A DNA stretch of 64,000 nucleotides from PALSA-600 sp037142875 (lineage in GTDB: Bacteria > Actinomycetota > Thermoleophilia > Gaiellales > Gaiellaceae): positions 48,430 to 112,429 of the forward strand of contig JBAWZV010000006.1 of assembly GCA_037142875.1 (NCBI GenBank), given 5' to 3'. The first letter of the stretch is position 1. Every line of letters starts with the position of its first letter. A program made the translations under genes and the position numbers. The notes below the pieces were generated by a model that was given only the letters and a program-made list of their open reading frames with translations, was not told the origin of the DNA and did no database searches. This document shows positions 1-9,014 of the stretch, piece by piece.

Positions 1-437
1 GTGCGGCCGGTCTCGCGCGTGGGTGGCACGGGGACGACCCAGCCTTCCTCGAACGCCCGGTTGACGATCGCGAGCTCGATCTGCTTGATCGAGACAGCGT
101 CGCCTTCGCGAATCTCGAGCACGCACGAGGCCTCGCACGGTGCCGGGCACAGGCGTCCCGTCCAGTCGGGGAAGTTGTTTGTCCGGTGCAGCTGAACGAT
201 CGCCTCCTGGAACCGGTCTCGGTAGACGAGATCGTTCCAGTCGGGAATCAGGTTGTTGACCGGGCAGCCGTTGTGGCAGAACGGGACGCCGCACTCCATG
301 CAGCGCGCGCCCTGCTCCTGCAGCTGGACGAGCGGAAGGGTTCCGACGAACTCGCGGAAGTCATGCACGCGCTCTGCCGGTGCACGCTCCGGGCTCTCGA
401 CCCGCGCGAGCTTCAGGAAGGCTCCGAGCTGTCCCAT
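1..437 (-). CDS. gltD: Glutamate synthase small subunit, N-terminal part (runs off the window)
   Basis: The first 145 or so residues of the NADPH-linked small subunit of glutamate synthase, which passes electrons from NAD(P)H through FAD and Fe-S clusters to the large subunit. The protein starts MGQLGAFLK, the usual beginning for this family. Cys46, Cys49, Cys54 and Cys58 (in ARCMECGVPFCHNGCP) and Cys97, Cys101 and Cys105 (LCPAPCEASC) are the two N-terminal 4Fe-4S cluster motifs. The ATG (435-437) lies 67 nt downstream of the gltB stop on the same strand, so the two genes form a gltB-gltD operon. The FAD and NADPH domains lie outside the window. Confidence 0.93.
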   Translation of the reverse strand, partial: MGQLGAFLKLARVESPERAPAERVHDFREFVGTLPLVQLQEQGARCMECGVPFCHNGCPVNNLIPDWNDLVYRDRFQEAIVQLHRTNNFPDWTGRLCPAPCEASCVLEIREGDAVSIKQIELAIVNRAFEEGWVVPVPPTRETGR

Positions 438-462
438 CAGGCCACCGTCCCGGCGGGCCATG

Positions 463-492
463 CCCGGTGCCAGGCACCGTGATGGATGTGTG
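463..492 (-). repeat. REP-like dispersed repeat, copy A
   Basis: Read on the minus strand this 30-mer begins CACACATCCATCACG and ends TGCCTGGCACCGGG. It matches 28 of 30 bases of a second copy at 35932-35961 (plus strand), and one more base matches on the 5' side. The core GGTGCCTGGCACC is palindromic and could form a small hairpin between gltB and gltD. Confidence 0.7.
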
Positions 493-504
493 AAATCGTG
501 TGGC

Positions 505-3500
505 TCATGCGTTTGCCGGCTCCGGCTCCTCCGACTCGGTCGTCACGAAGCCCTCGCCGCCGCTCGAGACGGGATGGTCGTCGGAGTAGTGGATCTCGCT
601 GTCGGCGGCGAGCTCGGCGAGTGCGCGTTTGTAGTCGCGCGGCATCACCTTGACGAACGTGGCGAGGGACGCCTCCCAGTCGGCTAGCAGACGATCTGCG
701 ACAGCCGAGCCTGTCCGCTCGAGGTGCTCCTCGACGAGGCGGCGGAGGGTCTCGACATCGCCAGCCTCGAGCGGGTCGAAGTCGACGAGTTCGTGGTTGC
801 AGCGGCGCGTGAAGCCGCCGTCCTCGTCCAGGACGTATGCGATCCCACCGCTCATGCCGGCGGCGAAGTTCCGCCCGGTCGGGCCGAGCACGATGACGAT
901 GCCGCCGGTCATGTACTCACAGCCGTGGTCACCGACGCCTTCGACGACGGCGCTCGCACCGGAGTTCCGCACCGCGAAGCGCTCGCCGGCAAGCCCGCGG
1001 AAGAACGCGCGTCCGGCGGTCGCGCCGTAGAGGACGGTATTGCCGACGATGACGTTCTCCTCGGCAGTGAAGGTGGCTGCCTCGTCCGGGCGAACCGCGA
1101 CGACGCCGCCCGAGAGACCCTTGCCGGTGTAGTCGTTTGTATCGCCGACCAGCGTGAGCTCGACGCCCTTCGCGAGCCACGCGCCGAATGACTGCCCGGC
1201 GGAGCCCCGGAAGGTGAAGCGGATCGTTCCCTCCGGAAGGCCGACGGCGCCATGCGCCTTCGTGATCGCGTTCGAGAGCAGGCCGCCGACTGTGCGGTTC
1301 ACGTTCCGAATGCCAACCTCGGCGTGGACAGGCGCGCCGTGCTCGATCGCCGGCTTCGCGCGTTCGATCAGCTCCCAGTCGAGAGCCGAGTCGAGCGAGG
1401 AGTCCTGGTCGCGGGTGCGCCGCAGCGGTGTTCCGGCAGGCACGTCCGGGACGAGCAGCAGGTTCGAGAGGTCGATCCCGCGGCCCTTCCAGTGGTCGAC
1501 CGCCTGGTCGGCGACGAGCAGGTCGACGCGTCCGACGAGGTCGTCGAAGCGGCGGATACCGAGCCGCGCCATGATCTGGCGTGCCTCCTCGGCGACGTAG
1601 AAGAAGAAGTTGACGACGTGCTCCGGGGTGCCCTTGAATCGCGCGCGCAGGACGGGGTCCTGGGTTGCGATCCCGACCGGGCAGGTGTTGAGGTGGCAGG
1701 CGCGCATCATGATGCAGCCGGTTGCGATCAAGGGCGCGGTCGAGAACCCCATCTCGTCGGCCCCGAGCAGGCCGGCGATCACGACGTCACGGCCCGTCTT
1801 GAGCTGGCCGTCGGTCTGCACCCAGATCCGCGAGCGAAGATCGTTCATCACGAGCGTCTGCTGGGTCTCGGCGAGCCCGATCTCCCATGGAATGCCAGCC
1901 GACTGGATCGACGAGAGCGGCGATGCCCCTGTTCCACCGTCGTGACCGGCGATCAGGACGTGGTCGGCGTTGCACTTGGCAACGCCGGCCGCGATCGTGC
2001 CAACACCCATCTCGGCCACGAGCTTGACCGAGATCTGGGCCTCCGGGTTCGCACAGCGGAGGTCATAGATCAGCTGCTTGAGATCCTCGATCGAGTAGAT
2101 GTCGTGGTGCGGCGGCGGGGAGATGAGCCCGACGCCCGGCGTCGTGAAACGGATCGACGCGATGTACTTGTCGACCTTGTGACCCGGGAGCTGCCCGCCT
2201 TCGCCTGGCTTCGCGCCCTGCGCCATCTTGATCTGCAACTGGTCTGCGTTCGCGAGGTAGTTGATGTTCACGCCGAAGCGGCCCGAGGCGACCTGCTTGA
2301 TCGCCGAGCGCCGTGAGTCGCCGTTTGCCTCGGGGGTGAACCGCACGGGGTCCTCGCCGCCCTCGCCGGTGTTCGACTTGCCGCCGAGGCGGTTCATCGC
2401 CACCGCGAGCGTCTCGTGGACCTCGCGGCCGAGCGAGCCGAGCGACATCGCCCCGGTCGCAAAGCGCTTCACGATCTCCGACGCGGGCTCGACTTCCTCG
2501 ATCGGGATCGGCTCGCCCTCGAAGCGGAAGTCGAGGAGGCCGCGCAGCGTCGCGCGCCGCGCAGCGTCCTCGTTGACGAGCTTGGCGTACTCCTTGTAGG
2601 TCTTGTAGCCACCGGCGCGAACCGAGTGTTGCAGCAGCGCGATCGTCTCGGGGTTCCACTGGTGGTGCTCGCCCTCGGCGCGCCAGGCGTAGATCCCGCC
2701 GAGCGGCAGCAGGCCGTCGTGTGACGCCGGGTAGGCGCGCGCATGGCGGTCGAGAGACTCGCGGGCAAGCACGTCCGCTCCGATCCCGGCGATGCGGGAC
2801 GGCGTACCGGTGAAGTGGCGGTTGACGAGGTCTGGCGCGAGCCCGACGGCCTCGAAGATCTGGGCGCCGCAGTACGACGAGATCGTCGAGATCCCCATCT
2901 TCGAGATCGTCTTCAGTAGCGCCTTCGCGATCCCCTTGAGCGCGCGGGTCTGCGCCTCCTCGGACGTGAGTCCCGGCAGCGCGCCGTTCTCGACGAGCTC
3001 GCCGAGCGACTCGAGCATCACGTACGGGTTGATGGCGGCAGCGCCGTAGCCGACGAGCGTCGCGAAGTGGTGCACCTCGCGCGGCTCACCCGACTCGACG
3101 ACGAGACCGGCCTGCAGACGTGTGCCCGCACGGACGAGGTGGTGGTGCACGGCGGCCACGGCGAGGAGAGCGGGAACAGCGACCCGGTCGGGGCCGACGA
3201 GACGGTCGGAGAGGATCAGGATGTTGGTGCCGGTCGCAAGCGTCGCATCGACATCTGTGCTGATCCGCGCGAGGGCAGCCTCGAGCCCGGCCTCGCCGTC
3301 GGCAACGGGCCAGGTGGTGTCGATCGTGTGCGCCTTGAAGATCGACGAGTCGACCTGCCGGAGGCTCTCGAGCTCCGAGGTTCGGAGGATAGGGCCGCCG
3401 ATCACGAGCTGGTGGGCGTGCTCGGGCGTCTCGGCGAGCAGGTTATGCTCCGAGCCGACGCTCGTCGCGACGCTCATCACGATCGCCTCGCGGGTCGAGT

Positions 3501-5097
3501 CGATCGGTGGGTTCGTGACCTGCGCGAACAGCTGCTTGAAGTACGAGTAGAGGAGCGGGCGCTGGTCGGAGAGCACCGCAAGGGCGATGTCGGTGCCCAT
3601 CGAGCCGAGCGCCTCCTCGCCGTTTCGCGCGAGCGGGGCCAGGATGACCTTCTGATCCTCCTGCGTGTAACCGAAGGCGAGCTGGCGGGCGCGGAGAGGC
3701 TCCTCGCGCGGCACGAACGGTTCGCGTGCGGGAAGGTCGTCGAGATGGACGACGCCATCTCGGTACCACTCGCCGTAGGGCTGGCGGCTCGCGATCTCCT
3801 GCTTCAGCTCGGCATCCTCGACGATCCGGCCGCGGGCGAGGTCGACGACGAAGAGGCGTCCGGGCTGGAGCCGCCCCTTGCGCAACACGTTGTCGGCGGG
3901 GATGTCGAGCACGCCGGTCTCGGACGCGAGGACGACCCAGCCGTCTTTCGTCTCGACCCAGCGTCCGGGTCTAAGACCGTTCCGGTCGAGCGTCGCACCG
4001 ATGATCGTCCCGTCGGAGAAGGACACCGACGCGGGGCCGTCCCAGGGCTCCATCAGGCAGCCGTGGAAGTCGTAGAAGCCGCGCAGCTCATCGGAGATGT
4101 CGTCGCGGCCGGCGTAGGCCTCCGGGATCATCATCATCACGGCGTGCGGCAACGACCGCCCCGCGAGCGTGAGCAGCTCGAGGACGTTGTCGAAGTTCGC
4201 GGTGTCGGAGCCACCGGCGCGGACAACCGGGAGGACCTTCGCCAGGTCGTCGCCAAACAGCTCGGAGGCCAGCTGCGACTCGCGCGCGCGCATCCAGTTG
4301 ACGTTGCCACGGACGGTGTTGATCTCGCCGTTGTGCGCGACGAACCGGTACGGGTGGGCGAGCTCCCAGCTCGGGAAGGTGTTCGTCGAGAAGCGGGAGT
4401 GGACGAGGGCGAGCGCGCTTTTCATCCGCTCGTCCTCAAGGTCGGGGAAGCAGCCCCGAAGCTGCGGCGCCATCAACATCCCCTTGTAGACGAGCGTCCT
4501 GCTCGAGAAGCTCGGCACGACGAGGTCGGTTCCGGCGGCCTTCTCGGTGATCCGGCGGATCACGTAGAGCTTGCGCTCGAACGCGTCCTGGTCGCCTGCG
4601 AGCTCGGGTGAGCAGCCGACGACGAGCTGGCGGATCGTCGGAGCGACGGCCGTGGCTGTCTCGCCGATGGCGGAGAGGTCGACCGGCACGTCACGCCAGG
4701 CGATCACACGCTGCCCCTCGGCGACCACGGTGTGGGTTAGCAGTCGTTCAACCTCGGCGCGGCGGTGCTCATCGCGCGGGAGGAAGCAGACGGCGACGGC
4801 GTACTGGCCCGCGGGTGGAAGCTCCTCGGAGATGACGGCACGGAAGAAATCGTCTGGAATCTGGATCAGGATTCCCGCCCCATCGCCCGTGAGAGCATCG
4901 GCGCCTACTGCGCCCCGGTGCTCGAGGTTCTCGAGCGCAGTGACGGCGCGCTCTATCGTCTCGTGCGACTGGATCCCGTCGAGCTTCGCAACGAACCCGA
5001 CACCGCAGGAGTCGTGCTCGAAGGCCGGGTCGTAGAGCCCGACCGGCTCGGTCGGGCGCTGACGAGATCGATTATCAGGTGTGGCGCTTGGCGTCAC
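505..5097 (-). CDS. gltB: Glutamate synthase large subunit
   Basis: Makes two glutamates from glutamine and 2-oxoglutarate. Numbering from the chosen GTG (5095-5097), the protein is 1530 residues, normal for GltB. A 30-residue propeptide precedes Cys31 in HDSCGVGF, the class II glutaminase nucleophile expected to be exposed by cleavage. The FMN-binding synthase domain follows. Cys1128, Cys1134 and Cys1139 (CIMMRACHLNTC) are the 3Fe-4S ligands, and a glucan-like GXGXG beta-helix domain closes the protein. The frame stays open 91 codons further upstream, but that stretch does not look like GltB and the GTG has AAAGG about 11 nt before it. First gene of the gltB-gltD operon. An inverted repeat lies just upstream at 5106-5125. 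Confidence 0.95.
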   Translation of the reverse strand: MTPSATPDNRSRQRPTEPVGLYDPAFEHDSCGVGFVAKLDGIQSHETIERAVTALENLEHRGAVGADALTGDGAGILIQIPDDFFRAVISEELPPAGQYAVAVCFLPRDEHRRAEVERLLTHTVVAEGQRVIAWRDVPVDLSAIGETATAVAPTIRQLVVGCSPELAGDQDAFERKLYVIRRITEKAAGTDLVVPSFSSRTLVYKGMLMAPQLRGCFPDLEDERMKSALALVHSRFSTNTFPSWELAHPYRFVAHNGEINTVRGNVNWMRARESQLASELFGDDLAKVLPVVRAGGSDTANFDNVLELLTLAGRSLPHAVMMMIPEAYAGRDDISDELRGFYDFHGCLMEPWDGPASVSFSDGTIIGATLDRNGLRPGRWVETKDGWVVLASETGVLDIPADNVLRKGRLQPGRLFVVDLARGRIVEDAELKQEIASRQPYGEWYRDGVVHLDDLPAREPFVPREEPLRARQLAFGYTQEDQKVILAPLARNGEEALGSMGTDIALAVLSDQRPLLYSYFKQLFAQVTNPPIDSTREAIVMSVATSVGSEHNLLAETPEHAHQLVIGGPILRTSELESLRQVDSSIFKAHTIDTTWPVADGEAGLEAALARISTDVDATLATGTNILILSDRLVGPDRVAVPALLAVAAVHHHLVRAGTRLQAGLVVESGEPREVHHFATLVGYGAAAINPYVMLESLGELVENGALPGLTSEEAQTRALKGIAKALLKTISKMGISTISSYCGAQIFEAVGLAPDLVNRHFTGTPSRIAGIGADVLARESLDRHARAYPASHDGLLPLGGIYAWRAEGEHHQWNPETIALLQHSVRAGGYKTYKEYAKLVNEDAARRATLRGLLDFRFEGEPIPIEEVEPASEIVKRFATGAMSLGSLGREVHETLAVAMNRLGGKSNTGEGGEDPVRFTPEANGDSRRSAIKQVASGRFGVNINYLANADQLQIKMAQGAKPGEGGQLPGHKVDKYIASIRFTTPGVGLISPPPHHDIYSIEDLKQLIYDLRCANPEAQISVKLVAEMGVGTIAAGVAKCNADHVLIAGHDGGTGASPLSSIQSAGIPWEIGLAETQQTLVMNDLRSRIWVQTDGQLKTGRDVVIAGLLGADEMGFSTAPLIATGCIMMRACHLNTCPVGIATQDPVLRARFKGTPEHVVNFFFYVAEEARQIMARLGIRRFDDLVGRVDLLVADQAVDHWKGRGIDLSNLLLVPDVPAGTPLRRTRDQDSSLDSALDWELIERAKPAIEHGAPVHAEVGIRNVNRTVGGLLSNAITKAHGAVGLPEGTIRFTFRGSAGQSFGAWLAKGVELTLVGDTNDYTGKGLSGGVVAVRPDEAATFTAEENVIVGNTVLYGATAGRAFFRGLAGERFAVRNSGASAVVEGVGDHGCEYMTGGIVIVLGPTGRNFAAGMSGGIAYVLDEDGGFTRRCNHELVDFDPLEAGDVETLRRLVEEHLERTGSAVADRLLADWEASLATFVKVMPRDYKRALAELAADSEIHYSDDHPVSSGGEGFVTTESEEPEPANA

Positions 5098-5105
5098 AGT
5101 GGGAA

Positions 5106-5125
5106 AACCTTTCGTATGGAAGGTT
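5106..5125. promoter_or_regulatory. Inverted repeat in the gltB leader
   Basis: AACCTT and AAGGTT form a perfect 6-bp inverted repeat with an 8-nt spacer, 8 nt upstream of the gltB GTG. One arm includes the AAAGG that would serve as Shine-Dalgarno sequence. It could be a protein-binding operator for nitrogen control or an RNA hairpin limiting translation; the sequence does not decide which. Confidence 0.4.
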
Positions 5126-5335
5126 CCCGCCGCGTCTTGTGTGGCTAGTTCGGCGGGGCGGGGAAGCGATTCGCCGACTAGCGGGCAGCCTTGATGCGCG
5201 CGATCTTCGCGTTGTGCTTGGCGTTGATCGTGTTCTGCGCAGGCATTGCTTCGAAGAGGATAGGAACTCGCCCGCGATATCGCAAGTTTGAGCCGTTCGT
5301 GAGGGGAGGAGAACGACTTCGCGCGGCGGCGGCGA

Positions 5336-5341
5336 TACTCT
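5336..5341 (+). promoter_or_regulatory. Predicted -10 element, leaderless start
   Basis: TACTCT ends 6 nt before the ATG at 5348. Confidence 0.45.
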
Positions 5342-5347
5342 CTCCCG

Positions 5348-6172
5348 ATGGAGCCCACAGCTACGTTCACCGACCCCGAGGAGGCCGAACGGGAGCTGGG
5401 ACGGGGCGTGCTTCGGTTCTACGAGCTGGCGAAGAAGGCGGAGTGGCAGGTGCGCGACCTTCCGTGGGGTGCACTGCCGCCGATCCCGGAGTTCCGCGGC
5501 AGTGCGCTACGCCAGGCGCGGCGCCGTGACGTCTGGCGGTCGGTGATCACCCAGCAGCTTCAGGCCGACGAGCTCGCCGTCCAGATGGCGACGCAGCTCT
5601 TCTCGATGGCGCCCCACGCCGAGGCCAAGCTCTACTACACGACGATGGTGCAGGACGAGTCGCGCCACACCGAGGCCTGGCTCAAGCTCATCGCCGCGGC
5701 GGGCGGGCAGGGTGCGCGCGACCCGTACCTCGACGAGATGGCGAAGCTCGTGATCGAGTCGGACACGCTGGAGGAGAAGGTCTTCCTGATGCAGGTGTTC
5801 TTCGAGCGGCTGATCATCCCGAAGTTCAAGGCGATTGCGAAGTCCTCGCCGGGGACGGTGCTCGAGGATCTCTGCAAGCGGCTGTCAATCGATGACGGCA
5901 TCCACCACGGGGCCGGAATGGCCTACGAGCGGGTGCTCCTGCTGACCGCTGGTCGAAAGACCCGCGACAGGCTCGTGAAGGCTGCCAACCAGCTGCTCCC
6001 GATCTTCGTGGAACACGAGCTCTGGCGTCCGCCGGAGCGCGCGTGGATCGCGAATGCGATGCGCAGCGCCGACGTTGCGCGCCTCAAGTACGAGCTCGAG
6101 AACGGCATCCGGATGGCGCAGTCGCTCGGTCTCGACATGAGCGGCGTCGAGATGCCGCGCCTCGTCGCCTAG
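5348..6172 (+). CDS. Ferritin-like (putative diiron) protein
   Basis: A 274-residue, almost wholly helical protein of the ferritin-like superfamily. Candidate metal ligands are spaced as in four-helix diiron proteins: Glu75 (QADELA), Glu104 and His107 (QDESRH, an ExxH motif), Glu153 (FFERL), and Asp182/His186 (DDGIHH). It resembles R2-like and oxygenase-type ferritin-like proteins more than storage ferritins, because it is long and has no iron-channel signature I can see. The substrate is unknown. It is transcribed away from gltB, and no Shine-Dalgarno sequence precedes the ATG. Confidence 0.7.
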   Translation: MEPTATFTDPEEAERELGRGVLRFYELAKKAEWQVRDLPWGALPPIPEFRGSALRQARRRDVWRSVITQQLQADELAVQMATQLFSMAPHAEAKLYYTTMVQDESRHTEAWLKLIAAAGGQGARDPYLDEMAKLVIESDTLEEKVFLMQVFFERLIIPKFKAIAKSSPGTVLEDLCKRLSIDDGIHHGAGMAYERVLLLTAGRKTRDRLVKAANQLLPIFVEHELWRPPERAWIANAMRSADVARLKYELENGIRMAQSLGLDMSGVEMPRLVA

Positions 6173-6207
6173 CTGGAAGCCGGACGCGCAGACGCTGTCT
6201 CGCGGGG

Positions 6208-6885
6208 CTACTTGGCCGTCATCGACGGCGTGAGGCCCTCCGGGAAGGTGATCTTCTCGGGGGCAACAAGCGGCCGGCCGACCTCGATCTGGATCTGCGT
6301 CTTGTTGCTGAGCGGGATCGCGCGCAGGTCGCCGGTCCACACGTGGCTGTCGACGAGGACGGTGACCGCTCCGTGCGCCGGCCCGACCTGTAGCCGGCTG
6401 AGCGTCAGCCCCCACACGTCGAAGAACTGCCCGAGGGAGTAGGCGCGTTTGACGGGCGACTCGACGTGGATGATCCCGTCGGCGGTGTGGGTGTGAAGCC
6501 ACGCGAAGCACGCGCCCTGGGTCACGAACGGCCCTGTTGCGTCGTTTGCGCCCTGGAGCGGTGTTCCGATCCCGATGCCGTACGGCACCTGTCGCGCGGC
6601 ACCGTTGACGAAGATCGTCAGGTGCGTGTGGATGTGGAGCGCCACCTTCTCCGAGGCCTGGCACGTCACACCCGAGATCGTCTGTCCGAGCTTGATCTTT
6701 CCGGGCGCGGCGAGCGGAGCGACCTGCGGGACAGGCACGTTCTCGAGCCCGAGCGGCCCGGGGGCTGGGGCGGCGACCAGTGTTCCGAGGGTCGAGAGCG
6801 GTGCGAGCGAGTGGGACGCAACTGCCGTCGCAGCCCCGAGGAGGGCTGCGACGGCAGTTGCAAGAACGGCAGATCTGCGCTGCAT
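6208..6885 (-). CDS. Secreted His-rich protein, possible metal binder
   Basis: A 225-residue protein with an N-terminal signal sequence (MQRRSAVLATAVAALLGAA, probable cleavage near VAS). The mature part carries two histidine clusters: HIHTHLTIFVNG near residue 90 and WLHTHTADGIIHVESP near residue 135. Alternating histidines on predicted beta strands suggest a bound metal ion outside the cytoplasm, but I know no established function for the family. It is convergent with the ferritin-like gene, with only 35 nt between the stops. Confidence 0.6.
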   Translation of the reverse strand: MQRRSAVLATAVAALLGAATAVASHSLAPLSTLGTLVAAPAPGPLGLENVPVPQVAPLAAPGKIKLGQTISGVTCQASEKVALHIHTHLTIFVNGAARQVPYGIGIGTPLQGANDATGPFVTQGACFAWLHTHTADGIIHVESPVKRAYSLGQFFDVWGLTLSRLQVGPAHGAVTVLVDSHVWTGDLRAIPLSNKTQIQIEVGRPLVAPEKITFPEGLTPSMTAK

Positions 6886-6918
6886 GAGATCAGCAGATCA
6901 CGGCTCCCTAAGAGAACC

Positions 6919-7155
6919 GTGAGGATCTACGAGACGGCGATGATCCACTCCGCTGCCGGTCTCGGCGAGGCAATCGTCGATGGCGGGGCCCCGTTTGACG
7001 CCTCGGTGTCGGTCAGCGGTGGCGCGACCTCCGGCGAGACGGGCTCCACGATCATCGAGGCAGGCAGCCTCGCCGACGCTGTTACGACGGCGGACGGCTG
7101 TCCGATCTTCGCCGCCGGCGGGAACGTCGAGGTCTACGAGACGATCGCGATGTAG
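6919..7155 (+). CDS. Small conserved-looking protein, possibly YCII-like
   Basis: A 78-residue reading frame from a GTG at 6919 (an ATG in frame lies at 6940). It starts VRIYETAMIHSAAG and ends GCPIFAAGGNVEVYETIAM. The GCP...GG.VEVYE ending resembles the C-terminal strand of YCII-related domains, but a full YCII domain is longer, so this may be a divergent or shortened member. A strong hairpin follows 10 nt after the stop, which supports a real transcript. No good Shine-Dalgarno sequence is visible. Confidence 0.4.
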   Translation: MRIYETAMIHSAAGLGEAIVDGGAPFDASVSVSGGATSGETGSTIIEAGSLADAVTTADGCPIFAAGGNVEVYETIAM

Positions 7156-7165
7156 GACACGTGGG

Positions 7166-7194
7166 CGGGGAGTCCGGGGTGGCCCGGCTCCCCG
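7166..7194 (+). terminator. Hairpin after the YCII-like gene
   Basis: CGGGGAG-T-CCGG pairs with CCGG-CTCCCCG around a 6-nt loop, with one bulged T. A pyrimidine run (TCTCTGTCTCTC) follows instead of a clean T tract. Confidence 0.5.
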
Positions 7195-7345
7195 TCTCTG
7201 TCTCTCGCGGCGGCGAGCTGTATCGGTTCGACCCGGCCTCTGGTTTTCCGGCCTCAAGCGTTGTATACATCGTCTATTACCGGCGGTTGGAAACGGGCTT
7301 GAGGGAGCCTCGCCGGCCAGGGCAAATCGACGAGGAAGGACGCGC

Positions 7346-8956
7346 ATGAGTGGTACGGAACCTGCTCCGACGCACATCCAACTGACCGAAGACGAAAGGA
7401 TCCTGCACAAGCTCGGCTACGCGCAGGAGCTCTTCCGCGCCATGAGCGCGTTTCGCAACTTCGCGATCAGCTTCACGATCATCTCGATTCTCGCAGGCTG
7501 TCTGACGTCGTTCTATCTCGCCTTCCAGTGGGGCGGCCCGGTCGCCGTCACATGGGGCTGGATCATCGTCGGTAGCTTCACAACGCTCGTCGCGCTCTCG
7601 ATGGCCGAGATCGCGTCGACCTACCCGACGGCCGGCGGTCTCTACTACTGGTCGTCGAAGCTCGGGAACGCAGCCTGGGGCTGGTTCACCGGCTGGTTCA
7701 ACCTGATCGGTCTGATCGGGATCATCGGCGCAGTCGGCTACGGCCTCGCGATCTACGCGGGGTCGCTCTTCAACCTCTGGTGGGGCTACTCGAACGACCT
7801 GCACCACCTCTTCTATCTCTTCGCCGGCTTCCTGCTCTGCGCGGCGCTCCTGAACGTCTTCGACGTTCGGATCACGTCGCTCATCAACGGCGTCTCGGCG
7901 TACTGGCACGTTGCGGGAACGCTGATCATCGTCGGCGCGCTCATCTTCGTCCCGCACCATCACCAGTCGTTCTCCTACGTGTTCGGCCAGACGCTGAACA
8001 ACTCGGGTTTCTCGGGCCATGGCTGGGGCAGCCTGACGTTCATCATGGTCTTCGCGATCGGCTCGATCGGGATGGCGCAGTACACGCTCACCGGCTACGA
8101 CGCCTCGGCGCACATGTCCGAGGAGACGCACCAGGCCTCCCGTGCCGCAGCGCAGGGGATCGTCTACGCCGTCATCGTCTCGGTGATCGCCGGGTTCATC
8201 CTCGTCACCGCGATCTGCTTTGCGATCCCGGACACGACCGAGGTGCAGAACCACTTCGGCGACATCACCACCTACATCTGGCAGGCGTCGATGAGCACGC
8301 ACTGGGCCGAGGGGCTGCTCTTCATCGTCGTCGTCGCGCAGTTCTACTGCCTGACCGCGTGCGTGACGTCCGGCTCGCGGATGCTGTTTGCGTTCTCGCG
8401 TGACCGCGCCGTTCCGGGGCATCAGGCATGGCGGAAGGTCTCCCGGCACCGCGTGCCGGTGTGGTCGGTAGCTGCCGTCTCCGGGGCGGGCTTCCTGCTG
8501 ATGTTGCCGACCTGGTGGAACAACCTCGCCGGGTACTACGTCGGGACGTCGGTCGGCACGACCGGGCTCTACATCGCGTTCATCCTTCCGGTCATCCTCC
8601 GGTACCGCCAGGGCGATGCGTTTGAGAAGGGGGCCTGGAGCCTTGGCCGGCACTCGCGCTGGATCAACCCGATCGCGATCGCGTGGGTGACGCTGATCTC
8701 GATCGTCTTCATGCTCCCGACTGCACCCGCCGGGATCCCCGGCAACGCCGCGGGCTTCACCTGGAACGCCGCAAACTACGCGCCGCTCACGATCGGAGGG
8801 GCGTTCATCCTCTTCGGCGGCTGGTGGATGCTCTCGGCGAAACACTGGTTCGTCGGCCCGGTCAGGATGGGAACCGAGGCTGAGATCGAGCAGATCGAGG
8901 TCAAGGAAGAGAAGGAGTTCCTGCTTCCGGCCGATACCGCGTTCGAGGAGTCGTAG
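7346..8956 (+). CDS. APC-family amino acid permease
   Basis: A 536-residue integral membrane protein with about twelve hydrophobic segments, of the amino acid-polyamine-organocation superfamily. Typical landmarks are the cytoplasmic entry KLGYAQELFRAMSAFRNFA, the first helix SFTIISILAG, the ASTYPTAGGLYYW segment at the end of helix 2, and GYDASAHMSEET in the middle. These resemble the GABA/basic amino acid permease branch, but the substrate cannot be read from the sequence. The C-terminal 30 residues are charged and cytoplasmic. The ATG is preceded by GAGGAAGGA at 5-nt spacing, an excellent ribosome-binding site, so the longer open frame upstream is not used. Confidence 0.9.
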   Translation: MSGTEPAPTHIQLTEDERILHKLGYAQELFRAMSAFRNFAISFTIISILAGCLTSFYLAFQWGGPVAVTWGWIIVGSFTTLVALSMAEIASTYPTAGGLYYWSSKLGNAAWGWFTGWFNLIGLIGIIGAVGYGLAIYAGSLFNLWWGYSNDLHHLFYLFAGFLLCAALLNVFDVRITSLINGVSAYWHVAGTLIIVGALIFVPHHHQSFSYVFGQTLNNSGFSGHGWGSLTFIMVFAIGSIGMAQYTLTGYDASAHMSEETHQASRAAAQGIVYAVIVSVIAGFILVTAICFAIPDTTEVQNHFGDITTYIWQASMSTHWAEGLLFIVVVAQFYCLTACVTSGSRMLFAFSRDRAVPGHQAWRKVSRHRVPVWSVAAVSGAGFLLMLPTWWNNLAGYYVGTSVGTTGLYIAFILPVILRYRQGDAFEKGAWSLGRHSRWINPIAIAWVTLISIVFMLPTAPAGIPGNAAGFTWNAANYAPLTIGGAFILFGGWWMLSAKHWFVGPVRMGTEAEIEQIEVKEEKEFLLPADTAFEES

Positions 8957-8980
8957 GTTCATCGACGCCGTCTGCTGTAC

Positions 8981-9006
8981 CGAGGGGCGCCGCAAGGCGC
9001 CCCTCG
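8981..9006. terminator. Bidirectional terminator hairpin
   Basis: CGAGGGGCGCC-GCAA-GGCGCCCCTCG: a perfect 11-bp stem with a GCAA tetraloop, between the convergent permease and pepT genes. There is no T tract on either side. Confidence 0.7.
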
Positions 9007-9014
9007 CACGTCTG

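Noticed and set aside
3067..4611. 514-codon open frame opposite gltB
   Set aside because: Shadow of gltB codon bias. Arg/Glu/Val-rich composition, no domain-like motif.
5098..5370. 91-codon upstream extension of gltB
   Set aside because: The residues do not resemble GltB, and the GTG at 5097 gives the normal propeptide length before the catalytic cysteine.
5191..5529. Plus-strand frame with a hydrophobic start (MMRAIFALCLALIVFCAG) in the gltB upstream gap
   Set aside because: It looks like a signal peptide, but the rest is Arg/Ala-rich and overlaps the start of the ferritin-like gene in another frame.
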